Notes: generated by a model not told the origin, from the letters alone. DNA of 64,000 bases from Treponema sp. (GCA_017934745.1 JAGBIY010000011.1:62001-126000); one strand, 5' to 3'. Counted from the stretch's first letter, positions 1 through 9,658 are shown. Made by a program: numbers and translations.

Positions 1-1062
1 AAAATCGATGCTTTAACAGATTCATACTGTGAAGTTAGTAAAATTGCAACTAACATAACAGAAGAGACTAGCGACAAAAGCATTTTTTCTTTATGCAAAA
101 AAATTTCAGAACTTAACAAAGAATTTTCAAAAACAATAGAAGAAAAATCTATAATTAGACAGTTTTACACTTCGTTTGTAGAATATATCGGACATAGAAA
201 AATAGAACTAGTATGTTCAAAAGAACCAGATAACATGGAGGACAATCGGACTCTTGAACAGTTGTTGGAAGAACTGAATGAACTTGTCGGTCTTACGAAC
301 GTAAAATCGAAAGTCCAAAATCTTATAGCATATCAGCACGTAAGAAAGATGAGGGAAGAACATAATCTTAAAAACGCAAGTACTACTCTCCACATGGCAT
401 TTACAGGAAATCCCGGAACAGGAAAGACGACAGTTGCAAGGATTATAGGACATATATACAAAAAACTTGGTCTTTTGAGTAGAGGACATTTCACGGAAGT
501 CTCTCGAACAGATCTTATTGCAGGATATCAAGGACAAACAGCTTTAAAGGTAAAAGCCGTCATAGAAAAGGCAATAGGTGGAGTTCTGTTCATCGATGAA
601 GCCTATAGCATTACGGAAAACGACAGTAACGATGCTTATGGAAAGGAATGCTTGACAGAATTGACAAAAGCTCTTGAAGACTACCGAAAAGATCTCGTTG
701 TCATTGTTGCAGGCTACACGAAGCCAATGGAAAAGTTTTTTGAGTCTAACAATGGTCTAAAATCTCGATTTAATACTTTCATAGAATTTTTAGACTATAA
801 TGTGGAAGAACTTGAAAAAATCCTCGAAGTGATGTGCTCAAAAAATGATTACCAAATTGACGAAAGCCTTCGTGAAAAAGTTCATCAGTTTTTTTCTAAG
901 CAAATCAGCGAAAACTCCAAAAATTTTTCAAATGGACGCTTAGTGCGAAATCTATATGATAACTTAGTAATGCAGCAAGCCTTGCGAATAGCAAATATGA
1001 ATTTACCTTCTGTGCAAGACTTGAAAACTTTTAAACTAGAAGATTTTCCTTGTTTTACATGA
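1..1062 (+). CDS. CbbX/SpoVK-type AAA+ ATPase, 5' end outside window
   Basis: The frame is open from the first base, so this is the C-terminal 353 residues of a longer protein; an ATG at 235 is internal. A variable N-terminal part (about residues 1-80) precedes an AAA+ module with Walker A GNPGTGKTT (about residue 139), Walker B GVLFIDEAY (about 192) and an arginine-finger region near SRFN. The order and spacing match the CbxX/CfqX (SpoVK, EccA) branch, which remodels protein complexes using ATP. The gene is clearly AT-richer than pckG downstream. Substrate and partners would be encoded to the left of the window. Confidence 0.8.
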   Translation, partial: KIDALTDSYCEVSKIATNITEETSDKSIFSLCKKISELNKEFSKTIEEKSIIRQFYTSFVEYIGHRKIELVCSKEPDNMEDNRTLEQLLEELNELVGLTNVKSKVQNLIAYQHVRKMREEHNLKNASTTLHMAFTGNPGTGKTTVARIIGHIYKKLGLLSRGHFTEVSRTDLIAGYQGQTALKVKAVIEKAIGGVLFIDEAYSITENDSNDAYGKECLTELTKALEDYRKDLVVIVAGYTKPMEKFFESNNGLKSRFNTFIEFLDYNVEELEKILEVMCSKNDYQIDESLREKVHQFFSKQISENSKNFSNGRLVRNLYDNLVMQQALRIANMNLPSVQDLKTFKLEDFPCFT

Positions 1063-1165
1063 AATAAAAAATTGATTCCAAAATTTTACTGCATTTCCAG
1101 TTTAATTTTGAGTCCACACCCTTCCCTAATCGACAAAAACCCGAAAAACTTGACAGCCGATTTCA

Positions 1166-1219
1166 TTGTATTTACCCCAAAAACCGAATATAATTTCATT
1201 CAAATCTTTTTTTAAGGAG
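1166..1219 (+). promoter_or_regulatory. pckG promoter and ribosome-binding site
   Basis: A TTGTAT box (1166-1171) and a TATAAT box (1189-1194) are separated by 17 bp, giving a predicted start near 1201. The short leader carries AAGGAG (1214-1219), 7 nt before the ATG at 1227. A second TTGACA lies at 1150 but has no well-spaced -10. Confidence 0.6.
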
Positions 1220-1226
1220 CATATTG

Positions 1227-3080
1227 ATGGCTATCAAAACAGTTGCAGAAATCAGCAATGCCAAAATCAGGGCATGGGTTGAAGAATGCGTTAAAATGTG
1301 CGAACCAGACAACGTTGTTGTTTGCGACGGTTCAGCAGAAGAGTACGACAGACTTGTACAGAAATGCGTGGACGCCGGTCTCGCCACTCCATTGGCAAAG
1401 AAGCCACACAGTTTCTTGTTCAGGTCAGATCCTTCAGACGTCGCTCGCGTCGAGAAAAGAACATTCATCTCTTCAAAGAAGCAGGAAGATGCGGGCCCGA
1501 CAAACAACTGGATCGACCCAGTTGAGCTCAAGGCTACGATGAAGGGCTTGTACAAGGGTTGTATGCACGGACGCACGATGTACGTCATCCCGTTCTGCAT
1601 GGGACCTCTCGGCTCACCAATCTCAAAATGCGGTGTCGAGCTCACAGACTCTGAGTACGTCGTCCTCAACATGGACATCATGACACGCGCCGGCGAGAAA
1701 GTCTGGCAGTACCTCGGAGATGATTTCGTTCCATGTCTCCACTCTGTCGGAAAGCCGCTCAACAACGGCGAGAAGGACAACGGAGTTTGGGCTTGCGCTC
1801 CAGTCGAGCAGAAGTACATCTCTCAGTTCCCAGAGGAGCACCTCGTTTGGTCTTACGGTTCTGGATACGGCGGAAACGCCCTTCTCGGAAAGAAGTGCTT
1901 CGCTCTCCGCATCGCTTCTGTCATCGCGCACGAAGAGGGCTGGCTCGCTGAGCACATGCTCATCCTCAAGCTCACAAACCCACAGGGCGAAGTCAAGTAC
2001 GTCACAGGCGCGTTCCCATCAGCTTGTGGAAAGACGAACCTCGCAATGCTCATCCCGACAATCCCAGGCTGGAAGGTCGAGACAATCGGCGACGACATCG
2101 CTTGGATGAAGTACGGCGAAGATGGACGCTTGTACGCCATCAACCCAGAGGCCGGCTTCTTCGGAGTTGCACCGGGAACATCTGCAGAAAGCAACAAGAA
2201 CGCTCTCGTTTCAGCTTCTTCTAACACAATCTTCACAAACTGCGCCCTCACAGAGGACGGAGATGTTTGGTGGGAGCAGATTGGCTACCCTGCAAAAGGC
2301 AAGCTTGTTGACTGGAAAGGCAAGACACGCGACGCTCTTCCAAAGGACAAGTCTCCAAAAGGCGAGGAATTCGCTCATCCGAACGCCCGCTTCACAGCTC
2401 CTGCAAACCAGTGTCCATGTATCGCGAAGGAATGGGAAGATCCAAAAGGTGTGCCTATCAGCGCAATCCTCTTCGGTGGACGTCGCCCGTCAACAGTTCC
2501 TCTCGTGCACCAGTCACGCTCTTGGGAGCATGGTGTGTTCCTCGGCTCTATCGTCGGTTCGGAAATCACAGCGGCTTCTACAATCAACGCTGACGAAGTC
2601 GGCAAAATCCGCCGCGACCCATTCGCAATCATCCCATTCTGCGGATACAACATGGGCGACTACTTCCAGCACTGGATCAACGTCGGAAACGCAGCGAAGA
2701 ACAAGGACCTCTTGCCGAAGATTTTCTACGTCAACTGGTTCCGCAAGGACGAGAACAACAAGGAGCTTCCAGGCGGATTCATGTGGCCAGGATACGGCGA
2801 CAACTCACGCGTTCTCGCTTGGATCTTCGACCGCTGCGACGGAAAGGACAACTACGTTGACACTCCAATCGGATTCATGCCGAAAGAGGGAGCCATCAAC
2901 ACAGACGGCTTGGCCGACTACTACAAGAAGACATTGCCTGAGATTCTCAAGGTCGATGTCGAGGGATGGAAGAAGGAAGTCAAGGACATCCGCGAGAACC
3001 ACTATCCAAAGTTCGGCTCTCACCTTCCAAAAGAGCTCTCAGCCATCCTCGATGACTTGGAAGCCCGCCTTTCAAAATAA
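1227..3080 (+). CDS. pckG: phosphoenolpyruvate carboxykinase (GTP)
   Basis: Interconverts oxaloacetate + GTP and PEP + CO2 + GDP in the cytosol. At 617 residues it has the usual length of the GTP-dependent family. The kinase-1 loop FPSACGKTN (about residues 261-270) and the GDDIAWM kinase-2 motif (about 290) are intact, as is the GGRR segment (about 415). The ATG at 1227 is preferred over an in-frame TTG at 1224 because AAGGAG sits 7 nt upstream. The gene is monocistronic between its own promoter and terminator. In a fermenter the enzyme often works in the PEP-carboxylating direction toward C4 acids; that direction is inference. Codon use is strongly biased, suggesting high expression. Confidence 0.97.
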   Translation: MAIKTVAEISNAKIRAWVEECVKMCEPDNVVVCDGSAEEYDRLVQKCVDAGLATPLAKKPHSFLFRSDPSDVARVEKRTFISSKKQEDAGPTNNWIDPVELKATMKGLYKGCMHGRTMYVIPFCMGPLGSPISKCGVELTDSEYVVLNMDIMTRAGEKVWQYLGDDFVPCLHSVGKPLNNGEKDNGVWACAPVEQKYISQFPEEHLVWSYGSGYGGNALLGKKCFALRIASVIAHEEGWLAEHMLILKLTNPQGEVKYVTGAFPSACGKTNLAMLIPTIPGWKVETIGDDIAWMKYGEDGRLYAINPEAGFFGVAPGTSAESNKNALVSASSNTIFTNCALTEDGDVWWEQIGYPAKGKLVDWKGKTRDALPKDKSPKGEEFAHPNARFTAPANQCPCIAKEWEDPKGVPISAILFGGRRPSTVPLVHQSRSWEHGVFLGSIVGSEITAASTINADEVGKIRRDPFAIIPFCGYNMGDYFQHWINVGNAAKNKDLLPKIFYVNWFRKDENNKELPGGFMWPGYGDNSRVLAWIFDRCDGKDNYVDTPIGFMPKEGAINTDGLADYYKKTLPEILKVDVEGWKKEVKDIRENHYPKFGSHLPKELSAILDDLEARLSK

Positions 3081-3116
3081 GGCAGATGCATGAGCCTGCG
3101 CTAGTGGGCTTGTAGC

Positions 3117-3160
3117 AAAAATCCCCGTCCGGGCGAACGCTTGGACGGGGATTTTTTGTT
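3117..3160 (+). terminator. intrinsic terminator after pckG
   Basis: Perfect 14-bp stem (3117-3130 with 3143-3156) around a 12-nt loop, ending in a T run. The A-rich 5' arm means it could also stop transcription coming from the convergent gene at 3189-3662. Confidence 0.9.
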
Positions 3161-3188
3161 TATGCTGTGAAATTTTTTCAAGGGAAAG

Positions 3189-3662
3189 CTATTTCAAGAG
3201 TTCCTCAAGTTTCGCGGCAGCTTCGACATACTGGGAAAGGACATAGTTCAAGTTCGCGCTGTCCAAACCGCCCATGTATGGAAGAGAAGCCTCAAGAACG
3301 AAAGTCTCGCCCTCGTCCCTAGTAGCCTCCCTGAACGAAGCCTGCACAAGGCTGAACGAAGAATTCACCTTGTTCGCGATGACGGCGGCATCCACAGCTG
3401 AAAGACCGCTTTTGAGCGACCACTTGCTGCTGACGGTGACGACCTGTTTCGTCTCGTTCAACTTGACGAAACTCGTTCCCTTGGATTTTATGGAGACCCT
3501 CTGATCCTCCTTGTCGAGTTTCGGCTTGTAGTCTCCGTCTATCAACTTGCTGACGGCCTTGACGTCGACTTTGGAAGCCTTGAGGGTCTTCGCTGAAGCG
3601 TAAGTTCCGACACAGACAAGGGCAGCTGAAACGAGAGCCGCTTTCAAAAGATTTCTTTTCAT
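3189..3662 (-). CDS. exported protein of unknown function
   Basis: 157 residues. A Sec signal peptide is clear (MKRNLLKAALVSAALVCVG, cleavage likely after YASA). The mature part is a small soluble alternation of strands and helices with no motif I recognise; phrases such as KGTSFVKLN and VVTVSSKWSLKSG suggest a beta-rich periplasmic fold. AGGAGTG lies 5 nt before the ATG. It is divergent from the solute-binding lipoprotein and convergent with pckG. Confidence 0.75.
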   Translation of the reverse strand: MKRNLLKAALVSAALVCVGTYASAKTLKASKVDVKAVSKLIDGDYKPKLDKEDQRVSIKSKGTSFVKLNETKQVVTVSSKWSLKSGLSAVDAAVIANKVNSSFSLVQASFREATRDEGETFVLEASLPYMGGLDSANLNYVLSQYVEAAAKLEELLK

Positions 3663-3846
3663 TTTTCACTCCTTAATTTGGCAATTCTGTTACATTCAAG
3701 TGAAAAATTCAATAAAAAATCAATGAATCACACAAAACGCAACAATCGGGCAAGAGATATTTGAGATTTTCATGAATTTTCCACTAGAAGAATGCAGATT
3801 TGAGAAGGAAAACGGTCGACTTCTGTAACTTCCCGAATACCTTCCA

Positions 3847-3867
3847 TGATAAAATTGTCGAATCATG
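3847..3867 (+). promoter_or_regulatory. extended -10 promoter abutting the start codon
   Basis: TG-n-TAAAAT (TAAAAT at 3850-3855) lies 9 nt before the ATG at 3865 with no Shine-Dalgarno between, so the mRNA should begin at or just before the start codon. The same 15-mer CTTCCATGATAAAAT recurs at 18056-18070 before another lipoprotein gene. Confidence 0.5.
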
Positions 3868-5427
3868 AAAATAGTCAACATTTTTAAAAGAGTCACAACT
3901 TTGGGAATGGCTGCGGTCGCGGCAGTGAGTTTGTTCTCATGCACAGAATCGGACGATGATGGGCTTACAAAAGTCGAGATGTGGTACATTCCGTCACAAT
4001 CGGAAGCGGGAGAGCCGCCAGCGGATTGGTTCGTGTACGACAAGATAAAAACGGAACTCGGCATAAACCTTGTGCTGAAGGGACTTCCCACAGACCCGAC
4101 GGAACTCACCGACATAATAATGAAGGCGGCGAACACCAACACGCTTCCGGACCTGTTCCGGTGCTCGCGCTCGACGATGCAGGATTTGGCGAAGATGGAC
4201 AAAATCGCCAGCGTCGACAGCATGTTCCAGATGATGCCCATACGCTCGAAGGAGATTTACACACAATCCGCAAGGGAAATCGCACAGATAGACGGAAGGA
4301 CGTTCGCGCTCGCCTACCCGACATCGAACGCCGCGACACCAAAGAACGAAGGAGTCCTAATCAGGAAGGATTGGCTCGACAATCTCGGACTCAAGGTTCC
4401 GAAGACCATAGACGACTACTACCGCGTCATGGAGGCGTTCACGTTCAACGACCCGGACAGGAACGGAAAGCAGGACACATACGGATTCGGAGCGTACATC
4501 GAGACGAACGTGCAGGAGGACGGACTCGGAAAGCGTTTCTCGCCGATATTCGGAGCGTTCGGAGTGTGCGGAACACTCAACTACACAAAGAACAACGTCC
4601 ACCTGAACATACGCGACAGCTCGTTCTACGATGCGTTGGACTTCGTGCGGAAAATGACGATGGCGAAAATCATCGACCCGAACTGGACAGCGTACAAGAA
4701 AGATGACTTCAGGAACGCATGGAAATCTGGAAGATTCGGAATGATGAGGGAGCAGTTCGCAGCGTATTCTCTCAAAAGCAACTACACTCCGTTCGACGAG
4801 AAATTCCCGGACGCAGAATGGATTGTCATAGCTCCACCTGTCGGTCCAAACGGAAAATCGGCCGTGGGAATCAACACGCTTTCGTGGAACTTCCTAGCAA
4901 TGAACAAGAGAGCGATGGAGCTTGGAAAGACGGAGAAGATAGCGCGTCTCCTCGAATGGCTGTACACGGACGGATACATGTCCATCTGGTACGGACAGGA
5001 AGGCATCAACTACATAATCGACGCGGACGGAAACGTCTCCGACAAAGTTCCAGACGAAAAGAATGCGTACACGTCGGTCGAATCCAAGAACCTCCTGCAG
5101 CTCAGATGGCTCGTAGACAAGAACTCGGCGGACAAACTCAGGGAAAGGTACCCGCTTTGGACGACGAAGAACGGACGCGTCATGGACTCGCTCGCCGTGC
5201 TGAAGCAGATGCAGTCCAAACCATGGATAGACGGCTACACGTTCGAAAAGATGGGCGACGAGCTGCAGAAAAAATACAGAGCAGGCATAAAGGACTTCGC
5301 GACAGGCAAGAGAACACTCTCGAAGGACAACTGGGCCATGTTCATAAAGGAACTTGACGACGACGGACTTGCGAAATGGGAGTCGGGACTTATCGAACAG
5401 GCAAAGACCGAAGGACTCATGAAATAA
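3865..5427 (+). CDS. extracellular solute-binding lipoprotein (sugar ABC type)
   Basis: 520 residues with a type II signal peptide ending in the lipobox LFSC, so the mature protein is probably lipid-anchored. The start of the mature chain (VEMWYIP...), the Asp/Thr-rich hinge regions and the overall length match the LplA-like family 1 carbohydrate-binding proteins. It would capture a sugar or oligosaccharide for an ABC importer. No permease or ATPase gene is adjacent, so it is an orphan whose transporter lies elsewhere. It is followed by a good terminator. Confidence 0.85.
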   Translation: MKIVNIFKRVTTLGMAAVAAVSLFSCTESDDDGLTKVEMWYIPSQSEAGEPPADWFVYDKIKTELGINLVLKGLPTDPTELTDIIMKAANTNTLPDLFRCSRSTMQDLAKMDKIASVDSMFQMMPIRSKEIYTQSAREIAQIDGRTFALAYPTSNAATPKNEGVLIRKDWLDNLGLKVPKTIDDYYRVMEAFTFNDPDRNGKQDTYGFGAYIETNVQEDGLGKRFSPIFGAFGVCGTLNYTKNNVHLNIRDSSFYDALDFVRKMTMAKIIDPNWTAYKKDDFRNAWKSGRFGMMREQFAAYSLKSNYTPFDEKFPDAEWIVIAPPVGPNGKSAVGINTLSWNFLAMNKRAMELGKTEKIARLLEWLYTDGYMSIWYGQEGINYIIDADGNVSDKVPDEKNAYTSVESKNLLQLRWLVDKNSADKLRERYPLWTTKNGRVMDSLAVLKQMQSKPWIDGYTFEKMGDELQKKYRAGIKDFATGKRTLSKDNWAMFIKELDDDGLAKWESGLIEQAKTEGLMK

Positions 5428-5493
5428 TATTCAACTCCCGCAGTCAAAAGCGGTCTGCTCGGAAACTGAAAATTTTCGGGCAGGCTCAATCAC

Positions 5494-5540
5494 AAAACTC
5501 CATCGGGAACAGAAAACTATTTCCCGGTGGAGTTTTGTTT
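5494..5540 (+). terminator. intrinsic terminator after solute-binding gene
   Basis: 15-bp stem with one G-U pair (5494-5508 with 5522-5536) followed by a short T-rich stretch. Confidence 0.8.
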
Positions 5541-5565
5541 TCGTACAAGAAAGCCGAAAATCAGA

Positions 5566-5571
5566 TATAAT
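5566..5571 (+). promoter_or_regulatory. -10 box for the EAL gene
   Basis: A perfect TATAAT at 5566-5571, about 45 nt before the ATG at 5617. I see no convincing -35 box. Confidence 0.4.
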
Positions 5572-5616
5572 GAGAAAAAGTATTCAGAAAATTTTAGAAA
5601 AGGGCATTTCCGAAGC

Positions 5617-7182
5617 ATGAAACCACGAATACGGAATTTATTGAGCACTGGAATAAACATCTTTTTCTCACTGGCGATTGTAATCGAAGTCATATACATC
5701 ATCGTGCGCATTCCCGAAGCGGATGTCGCGGAAGCATTCGAAAAATACAGGGGACTCGCCATTCCGATAGCGATAATTCTCATCTCGCTCATCGTGCTGA
5801 TGGTCGGACTCATACTCAATTCGTGGGAACTGTACAAAATCGGGGACTCGCTCACATACACGGCGGAGCACGACCAGCTGACGGGACTTCCGAACAGCGT
5901 CCTCTTCCACAAGAAGCTCGCGGAAGCGATAAAGGCGGAAAAGAACTTCACCATCCTGCTCATCGACCTTGAGAATTTCAGAAGCATAAACGACTTCAAC
6001 TCCCACGAGATAGGAGACTTCGTGCTCAAGAAAGTCGCGGAGCGGCTGGCGGGAATCCAGCCGACATGGGGCATGGAACCGTTCGCGGCGCGCCATTCGA
6101 GCGACAAATTCATAGTCCTGGTGACGAACACGAAGGCGGAGAGTGAATCCACGATGCTCTTCTACATACGGCAGGCTCTCAGCTCACCAATACAAATTCC
6201 GGTGAACGGCAGCAACAAGAACCAGACACTGAACCAGAAGACGATAAACCTCCGCACGAGCATCGGGGTCGTGAATTCGGACATGGTGGAGGACAAGACA
6301 TCAGTCGAAGAATACCTCTCGGCGATAGACATTGCCTTGAACGAGGCAAAATCGATAGGAAAGAACAAATATGTCTTCTTCAACATAGAGATGAAGAAGA
6401 AAATCGTGCAGAAAGCCCAGACGGCAAGGATAATAGAGACGGCTTGCAAGCACGACAAATTCTCGGTCGTCTACCAGCCGCAGATAAAAGCGGAGGACGG
6501 AACACTGCACGGCTACGAGGCGTTGATAAGGATGAAGGACGGCAAACTCGGTCCTGCCCAATTCATACCGATAGCCGAGGAGGATGGGCACATCGCGAAA
6601 ATCGGAAGAATCATCACGGAAAAAGTCATCCGGCAGATAGCGGAATGGAGGAAGCACGGAGTGCCGCTGAAAAGGGTGTCGATAAACTACTCGTTCGGGC
6701 AGCTTGAAGACAAGGAGTACGTCAGCTACCTCACGAACCTGATGAAGAGCTACAACATTCCGGCGGAACTAATCGGAATCGAGATAACAGAGAGCCTTTT
6801 CATGGGGAACAAGGCGAGGGCGTTCGAAGTCTTCGAGGAATTCAAGGAAGCGGACATAAAAGTGGCCCTCGACGATTTCGGAACAGGCTACTCGAGCCTC
6901 AGCTATCTGACGCAGCTTCCGCTTGAGACCGTCAAAATCGACAAGTCGCTCGTCGACACGTACCTTCTGAAGAACGACGCAGACAAGGACAGTTCCCAGT
7001 TCATAAAGAACATCGTGTCGCTAGTCCACACCCTAGGCATGAAGATAACGGTCGAGGGTGTCGAATACAGGTGGCAGTTCGACAAGCTCAAGGAATTCGG
7101 CTGCGACTACATACAGGGATATTTCTTCTCGAAGCCTTTGTCAGGCGACGAAATAGAAACATTCATTCCACAAAAACTATAG
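5617..7182 (+). CDS. membrane-bound degenerate GGDEF / EAL phosphodiesterase
   Basis: 521 residues. Two N-terminal membrane helices (about 10-30 and 45-70) form a short hairpin with little periplasmic sensor. A GGDEF-fold domain follows (about 85-250), but the signature is replaced by SSDKF, so it should not make c-di-GMP. The C-terminal EAL domain (about 285-515) keeps the catalytic set: EALIR, the Asn in INYS, EITES, DDFGTGYSS, KIDKS, VEGVE and the closing Gln in DYIQGYFFSKP. The likely role is hydrolysis of c-di-GMP to pGpG at the inner membrane, with the degenerate domain as GTP sensor or dimeriser. The start at 5617 is chosen because an upstream in-frame start would lie inside the preceding terminator. 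Confidence 0.9.
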   Translation: MKPRIRNLLSTGINIFFSLAIVIEVIYIIVRIPEADVAEAFEKYRGLAIPIAIILISLIVLMVGLILNSWELYKIGDSLTYTAEHDQLTGLPNSVLFHKKLAEAIKAEKNFTILLIDLENFRSINDFNSHEIGDFVLKKVAERLAGIQPTWGMEPFAARHSSDKFIVLVTNTKAESESTMLFYIRQALSSPIQIPVNGSNKNQTLNQKTINLRTSIGVVNSDMVEDKTSVEEYLSAIDIALNEAKSIGKNKYVFFNIEMKKKIVQKAQTARIIETACKHDKFSVVYQPQIKAEDGTLHGYEALIRMKDGKLGPAQFIPIAEEDGHIAKIGRIITEKVIRQIAEWRKHGVPLKRVSINYSFGQLEDKEYVSYLTNLMKSYNIPAELIGIEITESLFMGNKARAFEVFEEFKEADIKVALDDFGTGYSSLSYLTQLPLETVKIDKSLVDTYLLKNDADKDSSQFIKNIVSLVHTLGMKITVEGVEYRWQFDKLKEFGCDYIQGYFFSKPLSGDEIETFIPQKL

Positions 7183-7220
7183 GGCGGTTCAAAAAAACTG
7201 AATTCGAAATAGCAAAACGG

Positions 7221-7235
7221 TATAATCTAATCATG
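7221..7235 (+). promoter_or_regulatory. -10 box six bases before the ATG (leaderless start)
   Basis: TATAAT at 7221-7226 ends 6 nt before the ATG at 7233. No ribosome-binding site exists between the preceding stop (7182) and the ATG. Confidence 0.55.
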
Positions 7236-8369
7236 GCAAAAACATTCAAATTCAAATCTGACGAGGAAATCGTCAACAAGGCTTCAGACATTTTTGAAAA
7301 ACTTGGACTCTCGCTGGATCAGGCAGTGAATCTTTTTCTCAGGCAGTCGATTCTGCAGAGCGGGCTTCCGTTCAGGCTCGTGCTTTCAGGCCCCCTGAAC
7401 GAGCTTCCTGACACGGAGACAGATTCAGGCTCAAGGGCAGAGAACAGAGAGAACAGAACAGAGCAAGACGCAGAACAGGAAGGCGTCATCCAGCCGAAAG
7501 CCGAACAACAGGAAAAACAGAACAGGGACTCGCCCCTTTTCGAGCAGATGAAGACCAATCTGTTCAACGAAAAAAGCGACAGCTCTTCAGCGGAGACGAG
7601 GAAAGCGATAGAGGAACTCCGAAACAAACTCAAGTCCAAAATAGAAAGCTGCAACGCAGACGACAGAAACGAAGAATTTGCATCGCGGATAAAGGAATCG
7701 GTGGCGAAACTTCAGGAAAAGCTCAACGGAATAGCAAGCGAAGCGGAGATGAAGAGGGATTCGGAAGATGACGGAAAGACGAACGAACAGATAAAGGAAT
7801 CCCTCTCAAAGCTCAAGGACAAGCTTTCCGAGCGTTTCACGAACGAAACAAAAGAGGACGAATCCGTTTCCGAGGAGAAGCTTTCTAAAATCGAAGAGCA
7901 AATCACAAAGGATTTCTCGGCCGCGGAAAGCGGGTCGGCATCCAAGATAAAGGAATCCCTCGACGCGATAAAGAGCAGGCTTTCGGAAAACTTCGACAAA
8001 AAACAGGAATCAGCCGAAGACGACTCAAAATCCGTGGAGCAAATCAGGAATTCCCTCAGCGCACTCAAGAGCAGAATCTCGGAGAATTTCTCCAAGGCAG
8101 AAGAGCAAACGACAGACACCACAGAGATAAGGAATTCCGTCGCGGAACTGAAGAACAGGCTCTCGGAGAATTTCTCGAAAGCGGAAAACGCGCAGGAGGA
8201 AGAGATTCCGACGGTCTCGGCGATTGTGAACGAGTCGGAGCAGGCCGCACCAGAGGCAAAGTCTGGAACCGAAAAGCCCGAAGTTGAAAACGAAGAGGAC
8301 GAAGACGAGACAACCCCCGACGGAATGTTCGACAAATGGGGGCAGGACGAATCCGCCCCATCGAAGTAG
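7233..8369 (+). CDS. RelB/DinJ-like ribbon-helix-helix head with long repetitive coiled-coil tail
   Basis: 378 residues. The first ~50 residues read like the RelB/DinJ antitoxin DNA-binding domain: a strand (FKFKSD), then IVNKASDIFEKLGLSLDQAV, then NLFLRQ and GLPFRL. The remaining ~320 residues are highly charged, Glu/Ser/Lys-rich and built from about six diverged copies of a unit centred on LKxRLSENFSKA, predicted to be helical coiled coil. No RelE/YafQ-type toxin gene is adjacent. The head alone would be an antitoxin; with this tail a structural or nucleoid-binding role is as likely. It lies 50 nt downstream of the EAL gene but has its own -10. Confidence 0.6.
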   Translation: MAKTFKFKSDEEIVNKASDIFEKLGLSLDQAVNLFLRQSILQSGLPFRLVLSGPLNELPDTETDSGSRAENRENRTEQDAEQEGVIQPKAEQQEKQNRDSPLFEQMKTNLFNEKSDSSSAETRKAIEELRNKLKSKIESCNADDRNEEFASRIKESVAKLQEKLNGIASEAEMKRDSEDDGKTNEQIKESLSKLKDKLSERFTNETKEDESVSEEKLSKIEEQITKDFSAAESGSASKIKESLDAIKSRLSENFDKKQESAEDDSKSVEQIRNSLSALKSRISENFSKAEEQTTDTTEIRNSVAELKNRLSENFSKAENAQEEEIPTVSAIVNESEQAAPEAKSGTEKPEVENEEDEDETTPDGMFDKWGQDESAPSK

Positions 8370-8391
8370 CGGCGACACCCGACAACGGCAA

Positions 8392-9360
8392 TCACGGAAA
8401 AATTCGGCACGTTATTGGAAGATGGTCCGAGTAGCCGTCGCCCGAATAGATTTTGTACCTGTTCGGGCGTCCCTCGGAATCGCACCACTCGCCGAAGCCG
8501 CAGACAGCGAATTCGGCAATTTCAGCGTTCGCCGAGAAGAAGTTGTCGATATACTCCCATGCGCCCTTGTACCAGTAGCTTCCGATTTCGGAAAGCTCTC
8601 CGTCGTCGCCGAACCACGGCGAGTGGACACGCGCGCCACCTTTCAGGACAACGTTGGCCACATCGCTTTTTTCATATTCGAATTCTTCTATCGAGCGGTT
8701 GAAATCCCCGCACGCGAGAACACCCCGCCCTGCCGCGCATGAATCCGAGACGAGCCTGGAAAGCTGCCTTTCCTGATGGTCGCGCCAGACCTCGCTCTCC
8801 TCCGCGCCGCCGCTCTTGCTCTTCCAATGGTTGACGAACAAATCGAGTTTCTTCTCCCCCAAAGAGAAAGTCGCCTTTATTATCGGACGCATGGACGGCT
8901 GGCTTTTTCCGAGCGATACGGAAAGGGAATGGACGGACACATCATCGATGGGTATCCTCGAAAGGATTCCGCATCCTATCGAGGCACCTTCTTCGGCGGC
9001 GAAAAAACCGTACTTGTATCGACCGGAGAAGTCGAAAGAGCCTGCAAGCTGGTTCCGAATGTCCTGCAGCTGCCCCTCCTTCTCAAGCTCTTCCATCACA
9101 ACTATGTCGCAGTCGAGCGTCCTTATCACGGAAGCGAGCCTTTCAAGACGGACCTTGTATTTTTCCCTCGACCACCCGGATTTTCCGCTCCTGAATTCCT
9201 CATACTCGTTCCCGTCGAATTCCCCGTCGAAGAACGTCTCAAGATTCCAGTTCATCACCGACACTCCCGAAGATGAATCCCCCTTCCCCCCAGAACACGA
9301 AACCGAAAGAGAAGCAACCCACGCAAAGACAACCGCACCAACGACATTTCTGATTCTCAT
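8392..9360 (-). CDS. endonuclease/exonuclease/phosphatase-family lipoprotein
   Basis: 322 residues with a lipoprotein signal (lipobox SVSC). The mature part carries the EEP superfamily motifs in order: MNWNLETFF, VVMEELE, FVNHWKS, CGDFNRS and the terminal SDHLPI. These provide the metal-binding Glu/Asp/Asn and the catalytic His. The family hydrolyses phosphodiesters in DNA, inositol lipids or sphingolipids; being lipid-anchored outside the cytoplasm, it may serve nucleic-acid scavenging or lipid cleavage, and I cannot tell which. It is convergent with the preceding gene (22-bp gap). A G-rich ribosome-binding site precedes the ATG. Confidence 0.85.
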   Translation of the reverse strand: MRIRNVVGAVVFAWVASLSVSCSGGKGDSSSGVSVMNWNLETFFDGEFDGNEYEEFRSGKSGWSREKYKVRLERLASVIRTLDCDIVVMEELEKEGQLQDIRNQLAGSFDFSGRYKYGFFAAEEGASIGCGILSRIPIDDVSVHSLSVSLGKSQPSMRPIIKATFSLGEKKLDLFVNHWKSKSGGAEESEVWRDHQERQLSRLVSDSCAAGRGVLACGDFNRSIEEFEYEKSDVANVVLKGGARVHSPWFGDDGELSEIGSYWYKGAWEYIDNFFSANAEIAEFAVCGFGEWCDSEGRPNRYKIYSGDGYSDHLPITCRIFP

Positions 9361-9457
9361 AAAAACCCCCGCAATATACTTATCCCGAATTTCTCGTTTC
9401 CTGCAAAAAACCCGAATAATTTTTCGTTATCCCCACCAATGCGCAAGAATATTGCCC

Positions 9458-9581
9458 CCAACCAGCAATGCTTAGGACTTAAAAAGACAACGGCAACAAA
9501 TGCGCGAGAATTGCTCCTGCAATTCTCAGCGATGTTGCAGCCAACCAACAATGCTTAGGACTCAAACGGACCTTGGCAACA
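9458..9581 (+). repeat. two direct repeats upstream of aspS
   Basis: A unit of about 40 bp occurs at 9458-9498 and 9541-9581 (83-bp period). The first 24 bases differ at only two positions, around the core CAATGCTTAGGACT; the remainder (GAC ... GGCAACA) is looser. The 298-bp gap between 9360 and 9659 holds no other feature I can recognise. Confidence 0.6.
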
Positions 9582-9658
9582 TGTTCGTTGAGAAAAGCCT
9601 GTTTTATCATTAGAATTGAACGCAAATCCTATTTTTATCGAAGGTTTCTAGACTAATT

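Noticed and set aside
1243..3093. Several long open frames on both strands within pckG
   Set aside because: Shadows caused by strongly biased codons of a highly expressed gene; no starts with ribosome-binding sites.
7071..7232. Longer start for the RelB/DinJ-headed protein inside the EAL gene
   Set aside because: It overlaps the EAL coding end in another frame, and TATAAT just before 7233 fits the shorter start.
7233..8369. Complete type II toxin-antitoxin module
   Set aside because: No RelE/YafQ-like gene of ~90 codons within 1 kb on either strand.
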